From Marinomonas ushuaiensis DSM 15871 (GTDB lineage Bacteria > Pseudomonadota > Gammaproteobacteria > Pseudomonadales > Marinomonadaceae), in contig NZ_JAMB01000018.1 in NCBI RefSeq assembly GCF_000521805.1, forward strand, positions 1 through 49,580: a DNA stretch of 49,580 nucleotides. The letters run 5' to 3'. Within the stretch, counting starts at the first letter, position 1. Each line of letters begins with the position of its first letter. Below are positions 25,248 to 34,550 of this stretch, piece after piece. The notes beneath the pieces are model-generated. The model saw only the letters and a list, made by a program, of their open reading frames with translations. It was not told the origin of the DNA and did not search any database. Both the position numbers and the translations under genes were made by a program.

Positions 25248-26705
25248 ATGGCACATCAGCAGCAATACATTCACGGCCGCTACCATGCATCCACCAGCGG
25301 AGAACACTTTGAAACCATTAACCCTGCAACAGGGGAAGTGATTGCAACCGTTGAGCACGCAGGCCAAGCTGAACTCGATGCTGCCATTGAATCCGCAAAA
25401 AAAGGTCAACAAGTTTGGGCTGCTATGACAGCAGTAGAACGTGGCCGTATTCTTAAAAAAGCGGCAGAGCTACTTCGTGAAAACAACGAAGAACTGGCTC
25501 GCCTAGAAGTATTAGACACAGGTAAACCTCTACAAGAAGCCATTTGCGTAGACATAGAGACCGGTGCTGATGTCATTGAATATTACGCAGGCCTTGCAGA
25601 CAAAATTCAAGGTGAATACCAAGACCTTGGCAACGGCAACTTCTTCTATACTCGCCGCGAACCACTCGGTATCTGTGCTGGCATCGGCGCATGGAACTAC
25701 CCTATTCAAATCGCCATGTGGAAATCAGGCCCGGCACTTGCTGCAGGTAACGCGATGATTTTCAAACCGTCTGAAGAAACGCCATTAACCGCACTTAAAC
25801 TGGCTGAAATTTACACTCAAGCAGGTTTGCCAGATGGTGTTTTCAATGTCATTCAAGGTGATGGTCGTACGGGGCAAATGATTACCGCGCACCCAGAAAT
25901 TGATAAAGTTTCTTTCACTGGTGAAGTAGGAACAGGTAAAAAAGTCATGGCCGCTTCCGCTCAGTCTTTAAAAGATGTGACTATGGAACTTGGTGGTAAG
26001 TCGCCAATGATCATCTTCCCTGACATGCCAGTTGACCAAGCTGTTTCTGCAGCCATGCTGGCTAACTTCTACACTCAAGGAGAAGTTTGTACAAATGGCA
26101 CGCGTGTATTTGTTCACGCAGATATGATGGATGCTTTCACAAAAGAATTAAAAACACGTACTGAAGCCATGATTATTGGCGACCCGATGGACATGAATAC
26201 ACAAGTTGGCGCTTTGATTTCCAAAGATCATATGAGCAAGGTATTAGGTTATATTCAAGCAGCAAAAGACGCAGGCGCAACTTTGCTTTGTGGCGGTTAT
26301 CAAGTCACAGAAAACGGTTTAGACAAAGGGGCGTTTGTTGCTCCAACGGTTTTCACAAATTGCACCGATGACATGCCACAGGTACAAGAGGAAATTTTCG
26401 GCCCTGTAATGTCAGTATTGAGTTTTACCGATGAAGATGAAGTCATTAAACGTGCAAACGCGACTAAATTTGGCTTAGCGGCTGGCGTTTTCACAAAAGA
26501 CTTTGCTCGTGCACATCGCGTTATCAACCAAATGCAGGCGGGTATTTGCTGGATTAATGCTTGGGGCTCTTCCCCTGCAGAAATGCCTGTTGGTGGTTAC
26601 AAAGAGTCTGGTATTGGCCGTGAAAATGGCATCGACACTTTATATCACTACACACAAACTAAGAGCGTATTTGTCGATCTTAACGACATCCAAAACCCTT
26701 ATTAA
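25248..26705 (+). CDS. betB: Betaine aldehyde dehydrogenase
   Basis: A 485-aa NAD(P)-dependent aldehyde dehydrogenase converting betaine aldehyde to glycine betaine, the second step of choline oxidation. Seen are [18 protein letters not shown] (near 148), [21 protein letters not shown], the catalytic Glu in MELGGKSP (near 247), the catalytic Cys in [12 protein letters not shown] (near 281) and the C-terminal [20 protein letters not shown] typical of BetB. I start at 25248 because GAGG precedes this ATG and [13 protein letters not shown] matches family N-termini; the frame is open to 25134 but the extra residues do not resemble BetB and overlap the operator. It is 12 nt ahead of betA in one operon, likely induced by choline through BetI. 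Confidence 0.95.
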   Translation: MAHQQQYIHGRYHASTSGEHFETINPATGEVIATVEHAGQAELDAAIESAKKGQQVWAAMTAVERGRILKKAAELLRENNEELARLEVLDTGKPLQEAICVDIETGADVIEYYAGLADKIQGEYQDLGNGNFFYTRREPLGICAGIGAWNYPIQIAMWKSGPALAAGNAMIFKPSEETPLTALKLAEIYTQAGLPDGVFNVIQGDGRTGQMITAHPEIDKVSFTGEVGTGKKVMAASAQSLKDVTMELGGKSPMIIFPDMPVDQAVSAAMLANFYTQGEVCTNGTRVFVHADMMDAFTKELKTRTEAMIIGDPMDMNTQVGALISKDHMSKVLGYIQAAKDAGATLLCGGYQVTENGLDKGAFVAPTVFTNCTDDMPQVQEEIFGPVMSVLSFTDEDEVIKRANATKFGLAAGVFTKDFARAHRVINQMQAGICWINAWGSSPAEMPVGGYKESGIGRENGIDTLYHYTQTKSVFVDLNDIQNPY

Positions 26706-26717
26706 ACGGAAAGCATT

Positions 26718-28385
26718 ATGGCAAACGAAATATACGATTACATCATCGTTGGTGCTGGCTCCGCAGGTTGTGTGTTAGCCGATCGACTGACAGAAAGTGG
26801 CGAGAACAAGGTTCTTCTACTCGAAATGGGCGGCTCAGATAAAAGTATTTTTATCCAAATGCCAACCGCCTTGTCTTATCCAATGAATACAGAAAAATAC
26901 GCTTGGCAGTTCCATTCTGACAAAGAACCAGGATTAGACAACCGCGAAATGCATTGTCCACGCGGTAAAGTGTTAGGCGGCTCATCTTCTATCAACGGCA
27001 TGGTATATGTTCGTGGTCACGCGTGCGACTTTGACCAATGGGAAGAAAACGGCGCCAAAGGTTGGAATTACCAAACCTGTCTACCTTATTTCAAAAAAGC
27101 AGAATCTTGGAAAGGTGGTACAGATTTGTATCGCGGTGGTGAAGGCCCATTGTCGACCAATAATGGTAACGACATGACGTACAACCCTCTGTATCAAGCT
27201 TTTATTGATGCAGGTAATCAAGCGGGTTACGGCGAAACAGCAGATTACAACGGCCATCGCCAAGAAGGCTTTGGACCAATGCACATGACGGTAAAAAATG
27301 GCGTTCGCGCGTCTACGTCTAATGCCTATTTACGTCGTGCGATGACGCGTTCAAATCTGACTTTAAAAACAGGTGTTCTTAGCCACAAAGTCCTTTTTGA
27401 TGGCAAAAAAGCCGTTGGCATTGAATTGAGTAAAAATGGTCAAACAAGCCAAGTAAACGCCAGCAAAGAAGTCATTCTTTCAGCGGGTTCTGTTGGTTCG
27501 CCACAGTTATTACAACTGTCTGGTATTGGACCAAAAGACGTATTAGAAAAAGCAGGCGTACCACTCATTCATGAATTGCCAGGAGTGGGTGAAAACTTAC
27601 AAGATCACTTGGAAGTGTATTTCCAATATAAGTGTAAAACACCTGTCACCCTAAACGGCAAATTGGGTTTGATCAACAAAGGGCTTATTGGTACCCGTTG
27701 GATCTTGTTCAAAAGTGGCTTGGGTGCGACCAATCATTTCGAATCTTGCGGTTTCATTCGTTCACGTGCGGGTTTGAAATCGCCAAATATTCAATACCAT
27801 TTCTTACCAGCGGCCATGCGTTACGATGGTCAAGCGGCATTTGAAGGTCACGGCTTCCAAGTTCACGTTGGACCAAATAAACCAGAAAGCCGCGGAAAAC
27901 TGTGGATTGAATCAGCAGATCCTACTGCGAAACCTCGCATCTTGTTCAACTACATTTCAACCGAACAAGACAAACAAGACTGGCGCGATACGATTCGCCT
28001 AACCCGTGAAGTACTTCAGCAATCTGCATTAGATATATACCGTGGCGATGAAATTCAACCAGGCATGAATATTCAGAGTGATGAAGAAATAGACCAATGG
28101 GTAAAAGAGAACGTAGAGAGCGCTTACCACCCGTCTTGTACTTGTAAGATGGGTGACGATAACGACCCAATGGCGGTTTTGAACGAAGCTTGCGAGGTCC
28201 GTGGTATTGAAAACCTACGTGTTGTGGATTCATCTATCTTCCCAACGATCACCAACGGCAACTTGAATGCACCGACTATCATGGTGGCGGAAAAAGCGGC
28301 AGATATGATCTTAGGAAAAGATGCGTTACCAAGTCTAAATGCACCCGTTTGGATTCATCCAGAGTTCGAAAACAAACAGCGCTAA
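26718..28385 (+). CDS. betA: Choline dehydrogenase
   Basis: A 555-aa GMC-family flavoprotein that oxidises choline to betaine aldehyde, membrane-associated and coupled to the respiratory chain. The FAD loop [18 protein letters not shown] is at about 8-25, the GMC signature 1 [20 protein letters not shown] near 75-94, GMC signature 2 [17 protein letters not shown] near 255, and the catalytic His in [10 protein letters not shown] near 472. Length matches E. coli BetA. It follows betB by 12 nt with its own GGAAAG ribosome-binding site. With betB it makes glycine betaine, an osmoprotectant suited to a marine life. It ends at a strong terminator. Confidence 0.96.
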   Translation: MANEIYDYIIVGAGSAGCVLADRLTESGENKVLLLEMGGSDKSIFIQMPTALSYPMNTEKYAWQFHSDKEPGLDNREMHCPRGKVLGGSSSINGMVYVRGHACDFDQWEENGAKGWNYQTCLPYFKKAESWKGGTDLYRGGEGPLSTNNGNDMTYNPLYQAFIDAGNQAGYGETADYNGHRQEGFGPMHMTVKNGVRASTSNAYLRRAMTRSNLTLKTGVLSHKVLFDGKKAVGIELSKNGQTSQVNASKEVILSAGSVGSPQLLQLSGIGPKDVLEKAGVPLIHELPGVGENLQDHLEVYFQYKCKTPVTLNGKLGLINKGLIGTRWILFKSGLGATNHFESCGFIRSRAGLKSPNIQYHFLPAAMRYDGQAAFEGHGFQVHVGPNKPESRGKLWIESADPTAKPRILFNYISTEQDKQDWRDTIRLTREVLQQSALDIYRGDEIQPGMNIQSDEEIDQWVKENVESAYHPSCTCKMGDDNDPMAVLNEACEVRGIENLRVVDSSIFPTITNGNLNAPTIMVAEKAADMILGKDALPSLNAPVWIHPEFENKQR

Positions 28386-28420
28386 CGATCGTCCTATTAC
28401 CTTATTTGATGACAAAAAAA

Positions 28421-28450
28421 ACACCAAACTGAATCAGTTTGGTGTTTTTT
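28421..28450 (+). terminator. Terminator of the betBA operon (possibly bidirectional)
   Basis: ACACCAAACTGA and TCAGTTTGGTGT form a perfect 12-bp stem with a single A between the arms (so a few inner pairs open as the loop). TTTTTT follows, and an A-run lies on the other side, which could also stop the convergent lipoprotein gene. Confidence 0.9.
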
Positions 28451-28499
28451 ATTTTAAGCAATAATTATCTATTTAAAGAAATGGCTATTTCACCATTTA

Positions 28500-29003
28500 T
28501 TATTTGTAAGTAGATAGATATTTATCCAACGTTTCTTGGCTTGCCGCTTTAACCGTCATGCCATTTGGGCCTGTGCCAATACTAGTAAATTGTTTTGCTG
28601 GTTCGCCATGCTCTTCAAAGAACGCTAAGTTTTCAGAACCTTCTTCAAACACCCAAAGACGGCCATCTTCCACTTTTGTTTTAAAGCCTTCAATATCGAA
28701 ATCAGAACCACCAGAGATCGCTTCTAGATATTTATCTAAAGACTCTTGGCTTGCGGCTTTAAGTGTCATACCTTCTGGACCAGCACCAATGTTAGTGAAC
28801 TGTTTTGCTGGCTCACCATGCTCTTTAAAGAAAGCCAATTCTTCAGAACCTTCTTCAAACACCCAAAGGCGACCGTCTTCTAATTCGGTTTTAAAGCCGT
28901 CAACATCGAACTTAGAGGCTATAGAAGACTCAGAAGAAAGAGAAGCGCAAGCACTTAGAGTGCCGCCCAACAACATAGCAATAACGAGTTTACTTTTATT
29001 CAC
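28500..29003 (-). CDS. Lipoprotein with two tandem 70-residue repeats
   Basis: A 167-aa predicted lipoprotein: the signal peptide ends in the lipobox TLSAC with lipidated Cys at residue 19. The mature part is two near-identical units, about residues 32-95 and 102-165, with a 70-aa period. Each has FD(V/I)(D/E)GFKT, EDGRLWVFEEGSE, LAFFxEHGEPAKQFT, IGxGPxGMT and KAASQExLDKYL. I recognise the unit as one seen, usually single, in lipoproteins of marine bacteria, but know of no function. The start is GTG with GGAAGGG upstream. It stands alone between the bet operon terminator and cpdB. Copies differ mostly by conservative changes, so the duplication seems fairly recent or under selection. Confidence 0.82.
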   Translation of the reverse strand: MNKSKLVIAMLLGGTLSACASLSSESSIASKFDVDGFKTELEDGRLWVFEEGSEELAFFKEHGEPAKQFTNIGAGPEGMTLKAASQESLDKYLEAISGGSDFDIEGFKTKVEDGRLWVFEEGSENLAFFEEHGEPAKQFTSIGTGPNGMTVKAASQETLDKYLSTYK

Positions 29004-29146
29004 AATAGTACCCTTCCAGATGGATTATTTAAAATTTATAAACCCATAATGAAAGACTTACATTACAAAAAGATGACACAAACCATAAACTCTTAATAAG
29101 AAAAAGTAGAAAGGAAAAAGAAAAATTCAGTAAATCAATACAGAAC

Positions 29147-29177
29147 CAAGAAGACACGTCTTGCAGCAGTCTTCTTG
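29147..29177 (-). terminator. Hairpin downstream of cpdB
   Basis: CAAGAAGAC and GTCTTCTTG form a perfect 9-bp stem around a 13-nt loop, about 27 bases past the cpdB stop codon on the minus strand. No T-run follows, so it is a weak terminator or an RNA-stabilising stem. It also lies within the 5' region of the lipoprotein gene. Confidence 0.45.
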
Positions 29178-29203
29178 ATCCTATACTAAAACAGGCGTTA
29201 GCC

Positions 29204-31138
29204 TTATTTTATCTCAAAAACAGCAAAACCATTTTCGTCTAAAGACTGATACGACATATTGTCGCTTGCCATTTCTCTTGCTTTCGGAGACGTCACAAAC
29301 TGCACCTTCGCTTTGCCGAAGTCCGTAAATGACCAATTATTATCCGCCGCTGGATTAATGATTTCCTGGCTTAACAAATAGTTCGCCACCACGTCACGAT
29401 TTTTATCAGGTGCATCAATCACAATAGTGTCGCCTGACAAGTTAGGAAAATTACCTCCGCCAGTTGAGCGATAGTTATTGGTTGCCACCAAGAAATTGCC
29501 TTGTAAATCGATCGGTTTGCCTTCAAACATCACCTTATTAATTCGATGCGCATTTGGTTGCACAACATCGCCATTGTCGTTGTAACGAGCCGGCTGCGTT
29601 ACGTCGATTTGATAAGAAATACCGTCGATCACATCGAAGTTATACGTTGGATACACGCCATTGATTAAGTTTTGTGGCGCGCTAGAAGCAGGGTCGATTT
29701 GATTAAATTGTCCCGCTGACACTTCTAGCCATTCGATAATTTGAGCGCCTGTTAATTTCACCACTTTCAAATCATTCGGGTAAATATACAAATCGCTCAC
29801 GTTTTTGAGTGCGATATCACCCTTTGGCACATCCGTATAATAATCAGGGCCGCCTCGTCCACCGGCTTTGAAAGGTGCACCTGCGGATAAAATAGGCATG
29901 CCTTCATAAGACGTACCGCGCACTATGTTTTCTACATACCAAATTTGGGCGTTATTCACGACTTGAATAGAAGGGTCATCTTGAACCAAGGCGAAGAAGC
30001 TGTTGATGTCCGCCGTTGACTCACCGACTTTTCGACGCATGAACGCCAAGGTGCCTTCGTGTTCTGAATCAACCGCGTTATTTATGCGCTCATCGGCTTC
30101 GACAAGAGGAATCGTTTTACGGCCTTCTCGACGCGCAATCGCACGCACAGACGCTTTACCGTCCGCCACTTTCCAACCGTTACCAGATTCTTCAAGAATC
30201 AAATCCACAATGCCAAGGTGAGAACCCCAAAATCCTGGCATGGTCGCCGGCTTGCCAAATACCGTGCCTTTTTCGCCATCTACGCCTTCAAACGCATTCA
30301 GCTCTTTGTCGCCAGGGAAAATACGGTGGGAATGGCCAAACAAAATCGCATCAATACCATCGACTTTCGCAAGGTGATAAGACGCATTCTCTTCGCCTTT
30401 CAGGTAAGGCGAATTCATCATGCCACTGTGAGGAATCGCAATAATCACGTCTGCACCTTTGGCTTTCATTTCTGGCACATAATGATTGGCGGTTTCTAGA
30501 ATGTCTTTGGCGATGACTTTGTGTGTCAGGTTGTCTTTATCCCACGTCATGATTTGTGGCGGAACAAAGCCAATGTAACCGATGTTAACCGTTTGCTGTT
30601 TACCTTCGGAATCGACAAAGGTTTTTTCTTTAATCAAGTAAGGTTGAAAATAAGGCTGGTCGTTTGAGGCGTCATTATCGCCATCGTCTACGTAAACATT
30701 GGCGTTCACATAAGGGAAGTTTGCGCCGCTCAAACTCTTCATCAAGAAATCTAAGCCGTAGTTGAATTCGTGGTTACCAATGTTACCCACATCGTAATTC
30801 AATAAGTTCATCGCCTTAAAAGCCGGGTGCGTTTCGCCAAAGCGCAATACACGACCTTTCGCCACGTAATCGCCTAAAGGCGTGCCTTGCAATAAATCAC
30901 CGTTATCGACCAATACTGAGTTGGTCACTTCCGCACGAGCGGCTTTAATCAAGGTGGCTACGCGAGATAAGCCAACGCTGTCGCTTTGCTTATCGCCATA
31001 ATAATCGTAATCCACCAAGTTCATGTGGATATCTGTGGTTTCCATGACTCGTAGCTCAATAGTGGCAGCTTGAGCAAGCGATGCAAAAAGAAGAGAAGAA
31101 GCTAAAACAGACGCCTTCCTAGGAAAAAACAATGTCAT
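29204..31138 (-). CDS. cpdB: 2',3'-cyclic-nucleotide 2'-phosphodiesterase / 3'-nucleotidase
   Basis: A 644-aa periplasmic enzyme that degrades 2',3'-cyclic nucleotides and 3'-nucleotides so that nucleosides and phosphate can be taken up. A signal peptide ends near SLAQA (about residue 24). The metallophosphoesterase domain (about 28-330) has METTDIHMNL, DNGDLLQGTPLGDY, GNIGNHEFNYGLDFL and LFGHSHRIFPG, which supply the two-metal site. The C-terminal 5'-nucleotidase domain has SAGAPFKAGGRGGPDYYT, DLYIYPNDLKVVKLTGAQII and TNNYRSTGGGNFP for substrate binding. Length equals E. coli CpdB. Together with olsF it fits phosphate-poor seawater (inference). No Pho box was recognised upstream. Confidence 0.95.
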   Translation of the reverse strand: MTLFFPRKASVLASSLLFASLAQAATIELRVMETTDIHMNLVDYDYYGDKQSDSVGLSRVATLIKAARAEVTNSVLVDNGDLLQGTPLGDYVAKGRVLRFGETHPAFKAMNLLNYDVGNIGNHEFNYGLDFLMKSLSGANFPYVNANVYVDDGDNDASNDQPYFQPYLIKEKTFVDSEGKQQTVNIGYIGFVPPQIMTWDKDNLTHKVIAKDILETANHYVPEMKAKGADVIIAIPHSGMMNSPYLKGEENASYHLAKVDGIDAILFGHSHRIFPGDKELNAFEGVDGEKGTVFGKPATMPGFWGSHLGIVDLILEESGNGWKVADGKASVRAIARREGRKTIPLVEADERINNAVDSEHEGTLAFMRRKVGESTADINSFFALVQDDPSIQVVNNAQIWYVENIVRGTSYEGMPILSAGAPFKAGGRGGPDYYTDVPKGDIALKNVSDLYIYPNDLKVVKLTGAQIIEWLEVSAGQFNQIDPASSAPQNLINGVYPTYNFDVIDGISYQIDVTQPARYNDNGDVVQPNAHRINKVMFEGKPIDLQGNFLVATNNYRSTGGGNFPNLSGDTIVIDAPDKNRDVVANYLLSQEIINPAADNNWSFTDFGKAKVQFVTSPKAREMASDNMSYQSLDENGFAVFEIK

Positions 31139-31284
31139 GACATTACTCCATAAAGCAAAATAGTTTTCGATGATAAATACTAACCAAAAAGTCAGTTTTT
31201 ATAGTAAAGCGATTTTATGCGAACTTCATGCCTTTTTTGTGACAAGAGTGAAGAGCAACAAAAAGAGAAAAAGCTTACTTAGAT

Positions 31285-31962
31285 TTAGCGCTTAAACCAA
31301 CGCCAAACGAATAGAACTCTCACCAAAGCCGCTGCGACGTATGTCATAGCGCAGGCAGTTAGAATTTTCTTTATTTTGGGGAGATCTTCCTGGGAAATGT
31401 AATTACCTTCTGCCAAGATCGGCAAGGCTTTTTTGAAGCTCGCGTCCCATTCTTCTGGCAAGATTGCCAACTGAACCACAACAGCTAAAAAACCAGACAA
31501 ACCAACGACTAAAGCATGCAATGCCACGGCATAAGGTAGATGTAACAACGCAGAAATGACCGGCCAACCAATTAACAAACCTGCGGTAATTCGTCGCACA
31601 AAATGAGCAAAGGGCAAATATCTTGAACTCAAGTGCGAGATTTTCTGTTTTTTCTCATGAGCTATCGCGTGACCGATCTCGTGAGTGGCTACAGCGACTG
31701 CGGTCAAAGAGCGACCATTCAGAACGCTTGGGCTAAGACGAATCACATGTTGACCAAAGTCGAAATGATCATGGCCTTCCTGCGCAGCTTCAATTTTGAC
31801 GTCGCTCAATTCAAAGCGTTCTACAAAATGCGTCGCAAGCTCACCACCCGTTCCCGGTAAATCGTCACGATTCGTTGCATAACGCTTTAAGGTGTACTTA
31901 ACCCACGCGCTTGGTCCAACGAACAATAAGAGAGCAACTGTAATACCTATAATCCATAACAT
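31285..31962 (-). CDS. Membrane zinc metallopeptidase, YugP-like
   Basis: A 225-aa inner-membrane protein. An N-terminal TM helix (LWIIGITVALLLFVGPSAWV) is followed by a soluble stretch, the zinc motif HEIGHAIAH (HExxH, near residue 107), and then helices near 135-175 (GLLIGWPVISALL, AVALHALVVGLSGFLAVVVQ) and near 205. A Glu-containing ILPEEWDASFKKALPIL downstream may give the third zinc ligand. This order is that of the YugP/peptidase membrane zinc metallopeptidase family, of unknown substrates. It is divergent from the DnaJ-related gene. Confidence 0.85.
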   Translation of the reverse strand: MLWIIGITVALLLFVGPSAWVKYTLKRYATNRDDLPGTGGELATHFVERFELSDVKIEAAQEGHDHFDFGQHVIRLSPSVLNGRSLTAVAVATHEIGHAIAHEKKQKISHLSSRYLPFAHFVRRITAGLLIGWPVISALLHLPYAVALHALVVGLSGFLAVVVQLAILPEEWDASFKKALPILAEGNYISQEDLPKIKKILTACAMTYVAAALVRVLFVWRWFKR

Positions 31963-32070
31963 ATTTTTTCTTTTTCTTGCCCTTAATAAATAAAAAACAC
32001 TGACTCAACTTTGACCCTTTTCTGTTTCATCACATACACTATGACCATCATTACATCATAAGAGCCAGAT

Positions 32071-32649
32071 ATGAAGAATCCTTTGGTTGGCCTAATTCTA
32101 GCGGTTATAAAAAATCACCCGAATGGCATGAGCGAATTTGATATTCTGAAAGAACTGAGAGATCAGTTACCAGAATTCAAAATGCTTGCCGAAGACGCGA
32201 ACCTATTATTATTTCGCCAACACTTTCTTATCATGAACGCCTTGTATCAATTGCAAAGCAGCCTCTGGCAAGAAGACAATCTGATGCTTAGCATATGTTC
32301 TACTCGTATTCATTTACTCAGAAAAAACCAAGTACAATTGTCCGAGGCGACCACATTAAGCAACAGTGTAGACGCGAAACTGGCTGCCTATTATTTAGAT
32401 TGGGATGAATACGAGAAAACCGATATCGATGAGGTTTCTCGTTTGTTAAACAGCTTTTATAAAGGTATCAGCCTAAACGGTGATCGAGATGCGGCATTAA
32501 AAACGCTCGAAATAAACGACAGCAACCCAAGCAAAACCGATATCAAACAACAGTACCGTAAACTGGCTCAACAACATCATCCAGATAGAGGGGGTGACCA
32601 AGATGTTTTTATCGATCTACGTCAGGCTTACGAATACCTCATATTCTAA
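32071..32649 (+). CDS. DnaJ-related protein with C-terminal J domain
   Basis: A 192-aa cytoplasmic protein. The first 130 residues match the DnaJ-related domain (NPLVGLILAVIKNHPNGMSE, FLIMNALYQLQSSLW, AKLAAYYLDWDEYEKTD). Residues about 140-192 are a J domain with the HPD signature in LAQQHHPDRGGDQDVF and a final LRQAYEYLIF. Unlike DnaJ, the J domain is at the C-terminus and there is no Gly/Phe or zinc region, so it should be a dedicated DnaK co-chaperone. The client is unknown. The ribosome-binding site is weak (GAG near 10 nt). It borders the antitoxin-like genes. Confidence 0.85.
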   Translation: MKNPLVGLILAVIKNHPNGMSEFDILKELRDQLPEFKMLAEDANLLLFRQHFLIMNALYQLQSSLWQEDNLMLSICSTRIHLLRKNQVQLSEATTLSNSVDAKLAAYYLDWDEYEKTDIDEVSRLLNSFYKGISLNGDRDAALKTLEINDSNPSKTDIKQQYRKLAQQHHPDRGGDQDVFIDLRQAYEYLIF

Positions 32650-32877
32650 ACATCTAATAACAAAAAAATATCGTTGATGAATACCTACCTCTTATCCTCT
32701 ATAAAGAGCCATAAAGATACTTTTTATGATTGCCCCACGCGCCAGCGCGAGAAGTCGCTGAACTGTATTTTTGTTTCTTGTTAGATTCAGGGGTAATTGT
32801 AAAACGCTTTAAGAAGGCGTAGTTTAAAAACTATGTTTTGAAGGAATTACATGGATAAAACAGGAAGGGAGATTCCT

Positions 32878-33108
32878 ATGAATGCCATAATCGAAGAAGA
32901 ATTAAGCGTAAATTTAGATAACATACTCGACAAGGTAAACGAAGAACATAAGCCTGTCTTCATTACTCGCTCAGAAGGAAAAACCGCGGTATTAATTGAT
33001 CTTGAAGACTTCCAAGCCTATAAAGAAACGCTTCATTTAATGGCGAGCGAGAAAAACGAAAAACGCCTCAATGACGCAATTCAAGAAATAGAAGAAAGCC
33101 GTAACTAA
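32878..33108 (+). CDS. YefM/Phd-family antitoxin without an adjacent toxin
   Basis: A 76-aa protein matching YefM-type antitoxins: NLDNILDKVNEEHKPVFITR, then GKTAVLIDLEDFQAYKETL, and a helical tail LMASEKNEKRLNDAIQEIEE. The N-terminal part should bind the operator and the tail would neutralise a RelE/YoeB-type toxin. I prefer the ATG at 32878 (GGGAG 6 nt upstream, matches family N-termini), but ATG at 32851 also has AGGA and would add nine residues. No toxin gene follows; instead the gene ends 4 bases inside an antitoxin-like gene on the other strand. It is therefore an orphan antitoxin, perhaps a regulator or a remnant of a lost module. Confidence 0.8.
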   Translation: MNAIIEEELSVNLDNILDKVNEEHKPVFITRSEGKTAVLIDLEDFQAYKETLHLMASEKNEKRLNDAIQEIEESRN

Positions 33109-33251
33109 GTCGCGTTGATCGACTTTAGCAAAGCTCTTGCATTAGCCATAACCTCTTCAGCAGGAATGGCTTTTACAACACCATTATCTAACTCTTCAGC
33201 TCGGCGTTTAGCTTCTTCAAGCCAATCTTTTTCGATTTTCTGTAAGTCCAT
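33105..33251 (-). CDS. Short addiction-module antitoxin-like protein (truncated)
   Basis: A 48-aa ORF, M-DLQKIEKDWLEEAKRRAEEL then DNGVVKAIPAEEVMANARAL, that matches the C-terminal half of the putative addiction-module component family (Unstab_antitox): WLEEAxRR, G-V-K-IP-EEV. The N-terminal 20-30 residues usual in the family are missing, and a stop codon lies four codons upstream in frame, so it is either a short functional form or a decayed gene. No partner ParE/RelE toxin is present. Its stop codon overlaps the end of the convergent YefM-like gene by 4 bases. It lies 47 bases upstream of the start of nothing on its own strand; the next minus-strand gene ends at 33298. Confidence 0.6.
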   Translation of the reverse strand: MDLQKIEKDWLEEAKRRAEELDNGVVKAIPAEEVMANARALLKSINAT

Positions 33252-33297
33252 AGGAAAGACCTATCAATAAATTCTACTCTCAGACAAACAAAACAAA

Positions 33298-34539
33298 TTA
33301 GCTAACCTTATCAAAAGTACTTAAGTCATATTCACCATCATAATTTGGCAACTCACTCAGTACTTCTCTCGGCTCAACATAGAAGAACTCTTTTCGTCCG
33401 TTCACCATATTCACACGATGATCAGAAAACTTATTATGAAGGTATTTTTCTAGTGTCGGTGCATCCTCAGTAAACGCAAATGCATGCACATCAAAAAATT
33501 CAGGAACAGATGCATCACCTAGTTCTTTAACGCGCTCATTTGGATCTGCACGACGAGTCATTCCAATTTTAACAACACCGTCACCAAACGATGTTTTATT
33601 TGAAATAACATATACATACCCTGCACGAGTGGTTTGTGCTAAAGATATCGCTCGTTTCTCCTTGTCTTTTAATTCACCAAGTTGTTGCTTATGAAGTTCA
33701 TATAATGCTTTCTGCTCTTCAGTGCTCGACTCGAGTTTAGCCAATTCATCTGCGACTAGCTTTTCCATTATTTTTCGCTCTTTTTCAGCTTTTACTACAG
33801 CATCTTTAATGCGTTTCTCTTCTCGTTCGGCTTCTCGTATTACGAGTGCTTCTTCTCGCTCAGCTTCTTTTAAATCTTGTTTAGCTTGATCTAATTCGTA
33901 CGATAGCCTTAGTTCTTCAATTTTGAGCTTCAAATACGGCTCTTCAAGATAAGTTTTAACGGTAATACCTGAAGCATTGATTTCATTGAACGTATCTGTA
34001 GCTCTTTGGATAAGGCGATTAATATTATTCCAATCTACCAACGCTGCTGCGGACTTGAACTCATTATCTAAGCAGCGAAGACGTAACTTAATCTCTCGGT
34101 TGAATAGCTTTTTAGCCTCCGACTTTTTGCCATTAACAACCACTTCATTACCCATGTTACATACACAAGCTTTCTTTTCACTGACTAAACGCTTTATAGA
34201 GGCTTTTGTTTCCTGAAGCTGATACTCAATCTCATCTATAACTTTACCCTTTACCAAGTAGCCGTACGAGACAGAGTCAGTAGTTCCTACACCTAGGTAG
34301 TATTGAGATAGTCTTTTTTCACTTTTTCTTAATGCGGCAAGCTTTTCTTGATAATCAGACTGTAATTCACTGTAGTCATTCGAAAGTTCAAGCAGCTTCT
34401 TCTCTTCAATTGAAGCTGGCTCATAAATTTTTTCAATTTTTGCATATTTAGCTTTGAGCTCATTAAGCTTTGAACGCGAAGTCAAAAACAAATATATCGA
34501 CATGAAAAAGAGTATCGATAAAGCCATCGTAATATACAT
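33298..34539 (-). CDS. Membrane-anchored coiled-coil protein with DUF4041 and GIY-YIG (T5orf172/Mug113) domains, copy A
   Basis: A 413-aa protein. One N-terminal TM helix (MALSILFFMSIYLFLTSR, about 4-21) is followed by coiled coil, a DUF4041-like core (about 85-190; NGKKSEAKKLFNREIKLRLR, LDNEFKSAA), a long Glu/Lys-rich coiled coil (about 205-295) and a C-terminal GIY-YIG-type domain (about 305-400). The latter has GYVYVISN, DGVVKIGMTRR, LGDASVPEFFDVHAF, EKYLHNKF and RVNMVNGRKEFF. The Arg of GMTRR and the Glu of EKYLH correspond to catalytic-type residues of GIY-YIG nucleases. AAGGAG precedes the ATG. It is 11 nt downstream of a paralogue. A nuclease role, perhaps anti-phage, is inference; no function is established. 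Confidence 0.78.
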   Translation of the reverse strand: MYITMALSILFFMSIYLFLTSRSKLNELKAKYAKIEKIYEPASIEEKKLLELSNDYSELQSDYQEKLAALRKSEKRLSQYYLGVGTTDSVSYGYLVKGKVIDEIEYQLQETKASIKRLVSEKKACVCNMGNEVVVNGKKSEAKKLFNREIKLRLRCLDNEFKSAAALVDWNNINRLIQRATDTFNEINASGITVKTYLEEPYLKLKIEELRLSYELDQAKQDLKEAEREEALVIREAEREEKRIKDAVVKAEKERKIMEKLVADELAKLESSTEEQKALYELHKQQLGELKDKEKRAISLAQTTRAGYVYVISNKTSFGDGVVKIGMTRRADPNERVKELGDASVPEFFDVHAFAFTEDAPTLEKYLHNKFSDHRVNMVNGRKEFFYVEPREVLSELPNYDGEYDLSTFDKVS

Positions 34540-34550
34540 TTTCTACTCCT

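Noticed and set aside
28558..29049. 163-codon plus-strand frame antisense to the repeat lipoprotein
   Set aside because: Its own repeats are the mirror of the lipoprotein repeats; the lipoprotein has a signal peptide, lipobox and ribosome-binding site while this frame has none.
32735..32830. CGCGCCAGCGCG hairpin and nearby short repeats as a possible integron attC site
   Set aside because: No GTTRRRY core sites or paired R/L boxes are present, and no integrase is in the window.
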